Shown: piece by piece, positions 1-5,654 of the stretch
Layout of the letters: every line of letters starts with the position of its first letter
How positions within the stretch are numbered: position 1 is the stretch's first letter
DNA from: Subdoligranulum variabile
Lineage (GTDB): Bacteria; Bacillota; Clostridia; Oscillospirales; Ruminococcaceae
DNA: 7,771 nt
Direction of reading: 5' to 3'
Assembly (NCBI GenBank): GCA_003343905.1
Contig: QAKI01000006.1
Coordinates: forward strand, 1-7,771
Notes under the pieces: generated by a model
The model's input: the letters and a program-made list of their open reading frames with translations, nothing else
Databases searched by the model: none
What the model was told of the DNA's origin: nothing
Made by a program: the position numbers and the translations under genes

Positions 1-447
1 GGCACCGAGCGCGGCATCACCGAGCCCACCCCGACCTTCTCTGCCTGCTTCGGCCAGGCGTTCCTGGAACTGCATCCCACCAAGTATGCGGAGGAACTGG
101 TCAAGCGCATGAAGGAGAGCGGCGCCAAGGCTTACCTGGTCAACACCGGCTGGAACGGCACCGGCAAGCGCATCTCCATCAAGGATACCCGCGGCATCAT
201 CGACGCCATCCTGGACGGCTCCATCAAGACCGCGCCCACCAAGACCATCCCCTACTTCAACTTTGAAGTTCCCACCGAGCTGCCCGGCGTGGACCCGAAG
301 ATCCTCGACCCGCGCGACACCTACGCCGACGCCGCCGAATGGGATGTCAAGGCCAAGGACCTGGCTTCCCGCTTCCAGAAGAACTTCGTCAAGTACGAGA
401 GCAACGAGGCCGGCAAGGCCCTGGTCTCCGCTGGTCCCCAGCTGTAA
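1..447 (+). CDS. pckA: Phosphoenolpyruvate carboxykinase (ATP), C-terminal part
   Basis: The gene is cut by the window start; 148 codons remain before the TAA at 445-447. The enzyme interconverts oxaloacetate + ATP and PEP + CO2 + ADP in the cytoplasm. In gut fermenters it often works toward oxaloacetate, which is inference here. The visible protein opens with GTERGITEPTPTFSACFG and continues with LVNTGWNGTGKRISIKDTR and PTELPGVDPKILDPR, all diagnostic of ATP-dependent PckA and closely matching the E. coli enzyme as I remember it. If the alignment is ungapped, the fragment corresponds to E. coli residues 393-540 of 540. The adenine-contacting Arg and Thr of RISIKDT (fragment residues 57 and 63) would then fall at E. 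coli Arg449 and Thr455. The C-terminus (ALVSAGPQL) is intact, so only the 5' part lies outside the window. A strong hairpin follows 40 bases after the stop. The promoter is not visible. Confidence 0.97.
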   Translation, partial: GTERGITEPTPTFSACFGQAFLELHPTKYAEELVKRMKESGAKAYLVNTGWNGTGKRISIKDTRGIIDAILDGSIKTAPTKTIPYFNFEVPTELPGVDPKILDPRDTYADAAEWDVKAKDLASRFQKNFVKYESNEAGKALVSAGPQL

Positions 448-486
448 GGCTGTGCCCGGCGTCCTGACGGACGGATAATACAAACG

Positions 487-527
487 ACCCCCGCCCTGCG
501 CAAGCAGGGCGGGGGTTTTTGTATTTG
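487..527. terminator. Intrinsic terminator between convergent pckA and helicase genes
   Basis: A perfect 12-bp GC-rich stem (488-499 with 504-515) closes on a GCAA tetraloop (500-503, GNRA type), and an extra A-T pair extends it at 487/516. On the plus strand it is followed by TTTTTGTATTTG, a good T tract for pckA. On the minus strand the stem is followed by TCGTTTGT, a weaker T-rich tail. It could therefore also end the helicase transcript, whose stop codon is at 546-548. Bidirectional use is inferred from the convergent layout. Confidence 0.92.
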
Positions 528-545
528 CTTTTTGCTGGATGGCGC

Positions 546-2696
546 TCAGGGAACCTGTTCCGCTTCTTCTGTCGCCCACAGCAGGTGGTGGGCGGCCACG
601 GTCGCGCCGTCCAGGCGGCGGGGGCGGCCGTCCCGGAAGCAGACGGTCAGGAACCGGCCGTCCCAGCCGGTCACGGTGCCGGGGCCAAAGACCGCGTGCT
701 GCACGGCGGTGCCGGGGGCGGTCAGCGTTTCCAGCGGGACGGGCGGCAGGGCTTTGGGCGCGGGGGCGGCGGGCTTCGGCGGCTGCCCGGCCAGGCGGGC
801 GGCCTCGGCGGCGCGGCGCTGCCGCTCGGCCTGGGCTTCCGGCAGGTGGAACAGCACTTCCTGCGTGAAGGCGGAAGGCTGGGCCGGGCAGTCGAACAGG
901 ATGAGCCGGTGGCGGGCGCGGGTCATGGCCACATAGTACAGGCGGCGGTCCTCCTCATACTGGCGGGTATCCTCCGGCGTGCGGCAGCACAGTTCCGGCA
1001 GGGCGGGCAGGATGCCATCGAACACATCCAGCAGCGCCACCGCGTCATATTCCAGCCCCTTGCTGCCGTGGATCGTCGAAAGCAGCAGCGGCGCGTCCGC
1101 GGGGCCGCTGCCGTCGCGCGCGGCCAGCAGGGCGCGCAGTTCCCCCAGCCGCGCCAGCAGCCGGGCGGGGCTGGGTTCCTGTTCGGCCAGCAGCCGCAGG
1201 ATCGACAGTTTGCCCTTGTCCATGTGCTTCTGTTCCAGATAGGCCCCGTACCCCGCGTCGTCCCGCAGGGTGTCCAGCGCCTGGGCGGCCGTCTGGCCGG
1301 GCAGGCGGCGCAAAGCGTCCCACACGTCGCGCAGGCCGCTGCGCAGCCGGCGGGAAAGTTCGGGGCAGCGCAGCAGTTCTTCCGGGATGGGGCGGCCGCT
1401 GGCCCGGCTCTGGTCGCAGGCATACAGCGCGTGCCGCCGGGCGATGGCCAGCCCGAACTTGTAGTACAGCCGCAGGAACAGGTCGCTGCGGCGGGGATCG
1501 GCGGCAAATTCCAGAAAGTCCTGCACGTCCATCACAATCTTGTCGCTGAAAAACAGCAGGTCGTTTTTGTTGAAGCGGTAGCCCACCCCGTGGCGCTCGC
1601 ACAGGTCCACCAGCGGCAGGGCGCTTTCGTTGTTGCGGAACAGCACCGCCAGCGGCCCGCCGCCCTGCTGCGCCTGGCGGAACAGCCAGGTGAACTGGTC
1701 CTCGCGCCGGGCGATCTTCACCACTTCCAGCGGGCCTTCGGGGCCGTGGTCCGCCCGCAGCACCTTGGGGCGGCGGTAGCGGCTGCGCGCCACAAAGTGG
1801 TTGGCCGCGTCCACGATCTCCCGGCTGGAACGGTAGTTCTGCTCCATCAAAAGCACCTGCGCGCCGGGCCAGGTCTTTTCAAACTCCATCAACGCCTGGG
1901 GCCAGGCGGCCCGGAAGCCGTAGATGCTCTGGTCCTCGTCCCCGACCAGGAACAGGTTGCGGTGCTCCCGCGCCAGCAGGGCGATGATCTCGTGCTGGAT
2001 GCGGGAGGTATCCTGCGCTTCGTCCACGCAAAGGTAGCGGTACCGCTGCTGGAAGTACGCCCGCACCGGGGGCGCGGCCCGCAAAATTTGCAGGGCGAAC
2101 ACCATCTGGTCGTCGTAGTCCATCCAGCCGCGGCGCTTGAGTTCGGCCTGGTAGCGGCGGTAAAGCTGCGGCAGTTCGGGGATGTCGGTCTCCAGCGCGG
2201 CGATGCCTTCCTCGTCCAACAGGCTGTTTTTGATGTAGGTGATCAGGGTGCGCAGTTCTTTCAGCGTGCCTTCGGTGGGGTAGTCGCTGCTGACCGTCAT
2301 GTACAACTGGGTCAGCAGCCGGGTCAGTTCGCCCTCGTTGGTGATGAGCTGGGGCTGGGGGCGGCCGTAGCGGCGGCTGTAGGTCTGCAGGATCACCGCC
2401 GACAGGCCGTTGATGGTGCGGAAGGTCATCCGCCCGGCCAGCGCCGCGCCAAAACGGGCGGCAAAGCGGGCGCGCATCTCGTGGGTGGCGGCCACGGTGT
2501 AGGTCATCGTCAGGATCTGTTCGGGCGGGATGCCGCAGCACTGGACCATATACCCCAGCCGGGTCACCAGCACGGTGGTCTTGCCGCTGCCCGGAACGGC
2601 CAGCAGCAGCACCGGGCCTTCCACGGTGGTCACCGCCGCCTGCTGCTGCGGGTTGAGGGTGGCCAGATGCTGCTGGGCAAAGGCTTCGTTTTCCAA
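546..2696 (-). CDS. UvrD/PcrA-family superfamily 1A DNA helicase (TTG start)
   Basis: This 716-residue ATP-driven 3'-5' DNA helicase is close to the usual PcrA/UvrD length. The SF1A motifs appear in order: Q-motif LNPQQQAAV (14-22), Walker A with GSGKT (36-40), DEAQDT motif II (225-230), GDEDQSIYGFRAA motif III (252-264), QNYRS motif IV (286-290), STIHGSKGLEY motif V (540-550) and YYVAMTRARHRL motif VI (587-598). A Pro/Ala-rich linker (about 625-655) leads to a C-terminal Tudor-like domain (about 662-707, HAVFGPGTV) of the kind found in PcrA. The start is TTG at 2694-2696, 8 bases after AAAGGAGGT; the next in-frame Met lies beyond Walker A, so TTG is needed to keep the ATP site. It is the second gene of an operon with the methyltransferase 22 bases upstream. 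Motif Ia reads TYTVAATHEM rather than the usual TFTNKAAxEM, and the Walker A loop begins AVP. It may therefore be a divergent paralogue rather than the genome's essential PcrA, so I give no symbol. Roles in repair or removing proteins from DNA are family knowledge, not shown here. Confidence 0.95.
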   Translation of the reverse strand: MENEAFAQQHLATLNPQQQAAVTTVEGPVLLLAVPGSGKTTVLVTRLGYMVQCCGIPPEQILTMTYTVAATHEMRARFAARFGAALAGRMTFRTINGLSAVILQTYSRRYGRPQPQLITNEGELTRLLTQLYMTVSSDYPTEGTLKELRTLITYIKNSLLDEEGIAALETDIPELPQLYRRYQAELKRRGWMDYDDQMVFALQILRAAPPVRAYFQQRYRYLCVDEAQDTSRIQHEIIALLAREHRNLFLVGDEDQSIYGFRAAWPQALMEFEKTWPGAQVLLMEQNYRSSREIVDAANHFVARSRYRRPKVLRADHGPEGPLEVVKIARREDQFTWLFRQAQQGGGPLAVLFRNNESALPLVDLCERHGVGYRFNKNDLLFFSDKIVMDVQDFLEFAADPRRSDLFLRLYYKFGLAIARRHALYACDQSRASGRPIPEELLRCPELSRRLRSGLRDVWDALRRLPGQTAAQALDTLRDDAGYGAYLEQKHMDKGKLSILRLLAEQEPSPARLLARLGELRALLAARDGSGPADAPLLLSTIHGSKGLEYDAVALLDVFDGILPALPELCCRTPEDTRQYEEDRRLYYVAMTRARHRLILFDCPAQPSAFTQEVLFHLPEAQAERQRRAAEAARLAGQPPKPAAPAPKALPPVPLETLTAPGTAVQHAVFGPGTVTGWDGRFLTVCFRDGRPRRLDGATVAAHHLLWATEEAEQVP

Positions 2697-2704
2697 CGGG
2701 CGGG

Positions 2705-2713
2705 ACCTCCTTT
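2705..2713 (-). promoter_or_regulatory. Ribosome binding site fixing the helicase TTG start
   Basis: The minus strand reads AAAGGAGGT, an almost full anti-16S match, then an 8-base spacer and TTG. No ATG or GTG lies at a usable distance in this frame. The site occupies most of the 22-base gap after the methyltransferase stop codon, so the helicase has its own initiation site and need not depend on translational coupling. Confidence 0.88.
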
Positions 2714-2718
2714 CGCGG

Positions 2719-3567
2719 TCATTTTTTCAGGATGAAGCAGGGCAGGGGGGCGGTGTCGGCCCAGTTGGCGAACCGGCATTCCAGCACCGTGTACTCCGTC
2801 AGCGGCAGCGCGCGGAAAAAGTCCAGCGCGGCCTGCTTTTCGCTGCTGCCGATGACCTGCCCGCTGTACAGCACCGCCGCCAGGATGCCGCGCGGTTTGA
2901 GGGTGTCCAGCGCGGCGCGCAGGGCGGGCAGGCTGCCTGCCGCGGTGGAATGGACATCGTGCGCGGCCCCCGGCAGCCAGCCGAAGTTGAACAGCACGCA
3001 GTCCGCGGAGCCGGGCGCGGCCAGCTCCCCCAGGCGCGCGTGGTCGTGGAGGACGGCGCGGCCGATGTCTGCCAGCCCCGCGGCGGCCAGCCGGGCGTTG
3101 GTGGCGGCCACGGCCTGCGGCTGGATGTCCAGCCCCAGCACCCGGCCCTGCGGCCCGGCCAGACGGCACAAAAATTCGGTGTCGTGCCCGTTGCCGCAGG
3201 TGGCGTCGATGTACAGCCCGCCCGGGGCCAGCCGGGCGGCCAGAAATTCGTGGCAGAAACCGACGGCGCTCCAGTCGGGCAGGCGGCGGCGCACAAGGCG
3301 GTTTTCTTCCGGCACAAAGCCGAACTTGGCGGCCAGCGCCCGCCCGGCGGCGTCCCCCGGCAGCGGGGCGGTGAAGCGGCTGGCCTGTTTGGGGTCCAGC
3401 CCGCCGTTCTGCCGCAGCAGTTCTTTGAGCAGATAGCTGCCGTAACCGCGCCGCCGCCAGGCGGGGTCGATCTCCACCCACAGCGCGCCGTCCGCCAGCC
3501 GCGCCGTGCCGATGGCCGCCCGCTCCTTATATAATGTGTACACGCAGCCGTCCCGGCGGATCTCCAT
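2719..3567 (-). CDS. mnmM: GNAT acetyltransferase-like domain fused to MnmM/YtqB-type tRNA methyltransferase
   Basis: This is a 282-residue two-domain protein. Residues 1-95 look like a compact GNAT fold. VEIDPAWRRRGYGSYLLKEL (31-50) holds the acetyl-CoA loop RRGYG after the core strand, and GRALAAKFGFVPEEN (75-89) resembles the late GNAT helix-strand. The usual N-terminal GNAT helices are missing or very short. Residues 100-282 match the putative rRNA-methylase family that contains B. subtilis YtqB (MnmM): AVGFCHEFLA (101-110), SAM motif DATCGNGHD (121-129), LDIQP (146-150), FNFGWLPG (193-200), VLYSG (232-236) and a C-terminal RFANW segment. MnmM converts 5-aminomethyl(-2-thio)uridine to the methylaminomethyl form at the tRNA wobble position in Gram-positives lacking MnmC. 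Activity here is inferred from family. ATG at 3565-3567 is chosen because AAAGGGG sits 8 bases upstream; a GTG nine bases earlier overlaps that site. It is the first gene of the operon. The GNAT substrate is unknown. Confidence 0.88.
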   Translation of the reverse strand: MEIRRDGCVYTLYKERAAIGTARLADGALWVEIDPAWRRRGYGSYLLKELLRQNGGLDPKQASRFTAPLPGDAAGRALAAKFGFVPEENRLVRRRLPDWSAVGFCHEFLAARLAPGGLYIDATCGNGHDTEFLCRLAGPQGRVLGLDIQPQAVAATNARLAAAGLADIGRAVLHDHARLGELAAPGSADCVLFNFGWLPGAAHDVHSTAAGSLPALRAALDTLKPRGILAAVLYSGQVIGSSEKQAALDFFRALPLTEYTVLECRFANWADTAPLPCFILKK

Positions 3568-3575
3568 GGCAAGCA

Positions 3576-3582
3576 CCCCTTT
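3576..3582 (-). promoter_or_regulatory. Ribosome binding site deciding the mnmM start
   Basis: The minus strand reads AAAGGGG, then 8 bases, then ATG (3565-3567). The alternative in-frame GTG at 3574-3576 overlaps this element and so cannot be served by it. The annotated protein therefore begins MEIRRDG. Confidence 0.75.
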
Positions 3583-3590
3583 CTTTCAAC

Positions 3591-3619
3591 AGGATACAGG
3601 GCCGCGGGGGCGTTGTCAA
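3591..3619 (-). promoter_or_regulatory. Sigma-A-type promoter of the mnmM-helicase operon
   Basis: On the minus strand a consensus -35 TTGACA (3614-3619) is followed by a 17-base spacer and -10 TATCCT (3591-3596, four of six consensus bases). The predicted transcription start near 3582-3585 gives a leader of only about 16-18 bases, just long enough to hold the Shine-Dalgarno element. The spacing is optimal, and the site stands out against the GC-rich background. Confidence 0.75.
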
Positions 3620-3626
3620 GCGGCGT

Positions 3627-3655
3627 TTGCGGGGCGGCGGCAGATGCGCTATAAT
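3627..3655 (+). promoter_or_regulatory. Promoter of the ketopantoate-reductase-like gene
   Basis: A perfect -10 TATAAT lies at 3650-3655, with TTGCGG (3627-3632, three of six consensus bases) 17 bases upstream as a weak -35. The predicted start near 3662 gives a leader of about 58 bases. That leader contains a CCCGCC...GGCGGG inverted repeat (3672-3677 with 3691-3696) before the GGGAGGG ribosome site. It stands back-to-back with the minus-strand operon promoter; the two -35 boxes are 7 bases apart. Confidence 0.72.
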
Positions 3656-3719
3656 AGGACGCAGGGACCTGCCCGCCCGGTACGCCGTGCGGCGGGAAAA
3701 ACTGCACGGGAGGGAACGT

Positions 3720-4667
3720 ATGAACTATCTGATCTGCGGCGCGGGGACCATCGGGACGACCTATGCGTACCTGCTTTCGCGCGCGCACAACGTGGAACTT
3801 CTGGTAAAGCCGGAACAGGCGGAACGCCTGGCGGGCGGGGTGCCGATGGCGCTGAAAGACCTGACGAAACACGCCGGTACCTATGAGCGCCGGACCTTCC
3901 GTCCCCGCTGCGTGACCGAGATCGAAAAGCCCTACGACGGGGTGCTGGTGGCGGTCAACCGCTGCCAATTGCAAAGCCTGCTGCCGCGCCTGGCGCAGAA
4001 GCGGGCCTGCGCCGGGTACTTTGCGTTTATGCAGAACAACTGGGACCTGCGCAGCGAGGTGGAAGCCTGCCTGGGGGACGCCCCGTATGCGGTGGCGTTC
4101 CCCTCCAACGTGGGCGGCGGCCGGGACGAAACGGGCATCCAGGCGATCCTGTTTGACGAACCGGCGCGCCTGGGCGGGCCGTCCCGGTCTGCGGTGGAAC
4201 AGCTGCGGCAGGGCTTCGAGGCCGCCGGGATCAGGACCTGCGAGGACCCGGCCATCTTTGACTGGCTGAAGGTGCATTACCTGCAACAGTCCATCACCGC
4301 GGGCGCCCTGCTGGAACGGGGCAGCTTTGCCGCCTTTGCGAAGGACTACCGGGCGGTGAAAACGATGGTCGCGGCCTTCCGGGAAGGCATCGCCGTCTGC
4401 GCGCGGCAGGGCGTCGATACCCGGCACGTGTTCCCGGCCAACCTGTTCCGGCTGCCCACGTTCCTGGTGGCCCACACGATGCAGCGGATGTTCTTGACGC
4501 AGGACACCCGCGAAATGGTGGAAAACCACAGCAAAAAGGGCCTGCCGGAATGGGCCGCCGGTTACCGGGAGGTGCTGGCCGCGGGCCGGGCGCTGGGCCT
4601 GCCCATGACGGCGTGGGCTTCCTATGAGGGCGCGGTGGAAGCATACCTGCGCGGCGGCCCGGCCTGA
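3720..4667 (+). CDS. Ketopantoate reductase-like (ApbA/PanE superfamily) oxidoreductase, substrate unknown
   Basis: This 315-residue cytoplasmic protein opens with a Rossmann dinucleotide-binding motif, MNYLICGAGTIGTTYAYLL (GxGxxG at 7-12), the typical N-terminus of PanE-type NADPH-dependent reductases. Further family landmarks are DGVLVAVNRCQL (73-84), FMQNNWD (103-109, equivalent to the QNG loop), FPSNVGGGRD (128-136) and DWLKVHYLQQSITAGAL (181-197) at the start of the helical C-terminal domain. Lys183 matches the catalytic Lys. However, the Asn residues of the canonical KLAxNxxxN signature are absent, and the NADPH-contacting Lys of the VKAxQ segment is Asn80. I therefore doubt that it makes pantoate. 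ATG at 3720-3722 is preceded by GGGAGGG at a good distance; reading further upstream would run through the promoter. It is transcribed alone from its own promoter. An NADP-dependent 2-oxoacid or related reductase is likely, but the substrate cannot be told. Confidence 0.85.
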   Translation: MNYLICGAGTIGTTYAYLLSRAHNVELLVKPEQAERLAGGVPMALKDLTKHAGTYERRTFRPRCVTEIEKPYDGVLVAVNRCQLQSLLPRLAQKRACAGYFAFMQNNWDLRSEVEACLGDAPYAVAFPSNVGGGRDETGIQAILFDEPARLGGPSRSAVEQLRQGFEAAGIRTCEDPAIFDWLKVHYLQQSITAGALLERGSFAAFAKDYRAVKTMVAAFREGIAVCARQGVDTRHVFPANLFRLPTFLVAHTMQRMFLTQDTREMVENHSKKGLPEWAAGYREVLAAGRALGLPMTAWASYEGAVEAYLRGGPA

Positions 4668-4697
4668 ACAGCGCCGCCTGATTTGTCAAAAAAATGC

Positions 4698-4727
4698 TTG
4701 CGGCAGGGGGCGGGACTCTGCTATCAT
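4698..4727 (+). promoter_or_regulatory. Promoter of the QueG-like gene
   Basis: TTGCGG (4698-4703) and TATCAT (4722-4727) are separated by 18 bases, giving a start near 4734 and a leader of about 44 bases. The leader has a small CGCGC/GCGCG hairpin (4741-4745 with 4752-4756) just before the Shine-Dalgarno element. The -35 is weak. The -10 matches five of six consensus bases. Confidence 0.6.
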
Positions 4728-4760
4728 GGGGGCAGGGCGGCGCGCAGGAACGCGCGAAGA

Positions 4761-4768
4761 AAAAGGAG
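4761..4768 (+). promoter_or_regulatory. Ribosome binding site deciding the start of the QueG-like gene
   Basis: AAAAGGAG ends 9 bases before ATG 4778, the first of two consecutive in-frame ATG codons. The ATG at 4771 is out of frame and only 2 bases from the site, so it is not used for this protein. Confidence 0.75.
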
Positions 4769-4777
4769 CGATGCACG

Positions 4778-5497
4778 ATGATGGACCGTGAAGCTGTAAA
4801 ACAAACGCTGTTCGCGCTGGGGGCCGACCTGTGCGGCATTGCCGGCATCGACCGCTTCGACGCCGCGCCGCCGGGCTACCACCCGCGGGACGTGCTGCCC
4901 ACCTGCCGGTCGGTCATCTCCTTTGCGTGCCAGTTCCCGGTGGGGACGCTTTTCTGCAATACCGATGTGCCCTATACCCGCGTGCGCAACTCGATCACGC
5001 CGAAGATGGACGCCATCGCGCTGAATTTCTGCATCGAGATGGAAAAGCGCCAGATCGTCTGCGTCCCCATCCCCACCAACGAGAGCCAGTGGGATAAAAA
5101 CACCGGCCGCTACCGCTCGATCATCTCGCAGAAGCACGCGGCCCAGGCGGCGGGTCTGGGCACCATCGGGCGGCACTCCTTGCTCATCACGCCGGAGTTC
5201 GGCAGCATGGTCTGGCTGGGGGCGGTCCTCTGCGAACAGGAATTTGAGCCGGACCCGCTGAAAGAGCCGGTCTGCAACGACTGCGGCCTGTGCGTGGCGG
5301 CCTGCCCCATCCACGCGCTGGACGGCCCCGAACTGCGCCAGCAGGCGTGCTGGAACTATGCCTTCGGGGACGATGAGGAAGCGCAGATCTGGAAGATCCG
5401 CTGCCATAAATGCCGGGACGCCTGCCCGTACAATTTCGGCAACCTGAACAGCTTCGCCCGGCGGGGCGGGGACTTGCCAAAAACCATCCCAAAATGA
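4778..5497 (+). CDS. QueG-like protein with two 4Fe-4S clusters, short form
   Basis: This 239-residue cytoplasmic iron-sulfur protein resembles the core of epoxyqueuosine reductase QueG but is much shorter (QueG is usually 310-380 residues). The shared hallmarks are GLGTIGRHSLLITPEFGS (126-143, QueG GxxGKNxxLIxPxxGS), then a first cluster C166-x2-C169-x2-C172-x3-C176-P, then C191, then C209-x2-C212-x3-C216-P. Together these give eight cysteines for two 4Fe-4S clusters. The C-terminal repeat-like part of QueG is missing. Where QueG carries YARGxDYH with its catalytic Asp, this protein has PYTRVRNSI (65-73), so I do not think it reduces epoxyqueuosine. Whether cobalamin is bound cannot be told. 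The start is ATG 4778, 9 bases after AAAAGGAG. The 3' end overlaps a predicted promoter for htrA. It may be a small corrinoid- or ferredoxin-linked redox protein of unknown substrate. Confidence 0.85.
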   Translation: MMDREAVKQTLFALGADLCGIAGIDRFDAAPPGYHPRDVLPTCRSVISFACQFPVGTLFCNTDVPYTRVRNSITPKMDAIALNFCIEMEKRQIVCVPIPTNESQWDKNTGRYRSIISQKHAAQAAGLGTIGRHSLLITPEFGSMVWLGAVLCEQEFEPDPLKEPVCNDCGLCVAACPIHALDGPELRQQACWNYAFGDDEEAQIWKIRCHKCRDACPYNFGNLNSFARRGGDLPKTIPK

Positions 5498-5503
5498 TAA
5501 AAT
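5474..5503 (+). promoter_or_regulatory. Candidate distal promoter for htrA inside the end of the QueG-like gene
   Basis: TTGCCA (5474-5479, five of six) and TAAAAT (5498-5503, five of six) are separated by 18 bases. The -10 is extended by TGA directly before it (TGnTAAAAT). That TGA is also the stop codon of the QueG-like gene. The predicted start near 5510 would give a leader of about 145 bases that runs through the hairpin and octamers before htrA. Confidence 0.5.
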
Positions 5504-5518
5504 ATGTGAAAATGAGGG

Positions 5519-5546
5519 GAAAACAGGCCCGAAAAGCCCCGTTTTT
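5519..5546 (+). terminator. Weak hairpin with T-rich arm: possible leaky terminator or attenuator
   Basis: AAAAC (5520-5524) pairs with GTTTT (5541-5545), and GGC (5526-5528) pairs with GCC (5536-5538) inside it, with small bulges. The right arm ends in TTTTT, followed by CACATTCTTTT. The stem is far weaker than the two clear terminators in the window. It could end the QueG-like transcript inefficiently or attenuate read-through into htrA. Confidence 0.3.
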
Positions 5547-5583
5547 CACATTCTTTTCACCCGCTGACGAAACCTATTTCACA
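5543..5583 (+). promoter_or_regulatory. Three helically phased TTTTCACA-type octamers before htrA: candidate operator
   Basis: The octamers are TTTTCACA (5543-5550), TTTTCACC (5554-5561) and ATTTCACA (5576-5583). Their starts are 11 and 22 bases apart, so all lie on the same DNA face. Direct repeats at 11-base spacing suit OmpR-family response regulators. The -10 TATACT lies 9 bases after the last copy, and there is no recognisable -35 at the right distance, as expected of an activator-dependent promoter. From memory, TTTTCA-type octamers have been described before B. subtilis htrA/htrB under CssRS secretion-stress control. I could not check this. Confidence 0.5.
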
Positions 5584-5592
5584 ATTCGCGGG

Positions 5593-5598
5593 TATACT
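5593..5598 (+). promoter_or_regulatory. -10 element of the proximal htrA promoter
   Basis: TATACT (five of six consensus) would give a start near 5605 and a leader of about 50 bases. At the expected -35 position (about 5570-5575) the sequence is AAACCT, with no consensus, so use of this promoter would probably need an activator bound to the adjacent octamers. Confidence 0.5.
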
Positions 5599-5654
5599 GT
5601 TAACCAGAGAAGGCGGAAAGCCCCCTCCAAAGTACGCAGAAAGGAAGGATCTGC

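Noticed and set aside
519..2735. A 738-codon plus-strand open frame antisense to the helicase.
   Set aside because: It is almost entirely opposite a gene with a complete set of helicase motifs. Its translation is a biased Gly/Gln/Ala/Val/Arg mix with no recognisable domain. Such frames arise when a high-GC3 gene has few stop codons on the opposite strand. It also begins next to the pckA terminator with no ribosome site that I can see.
3574..3576. GTG as the start of the GNAT-MnmM protein (three extra residues).
   Set aside because: It overlaps the AAAGGGG ribosome site. The ATG at 3565-3567 has the correct 8-base spacing.
2799..4529. A 576-codon minus-strand open frame spanning the methyltransferase and the divergent oxidoreductase.
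   Set aside because: It overlaps two well-supported genes in other frames and crosses the divergent promoter region. Its composition is typical of a GC-rich shadow frame.
4651..4690. A GCGGCG/CGCCGC inverted repeat around the stop of the oxidoreductase gene, as a terminator.
   Set aside because: The stem is only 6 bp with a loop of about 15 bases and no true T tract (ATTTG then A residues). It is too weak to annotate.
4771..4791. A six-codon open frame (MHDDGP) overlapping the start of the QueG-like gene, possibly a leader peptide.
   Set aside because: Its ATG is only 2 bases from the Shine-Dalgarno element, and it has no regulatory codon run. It is most likely chance.
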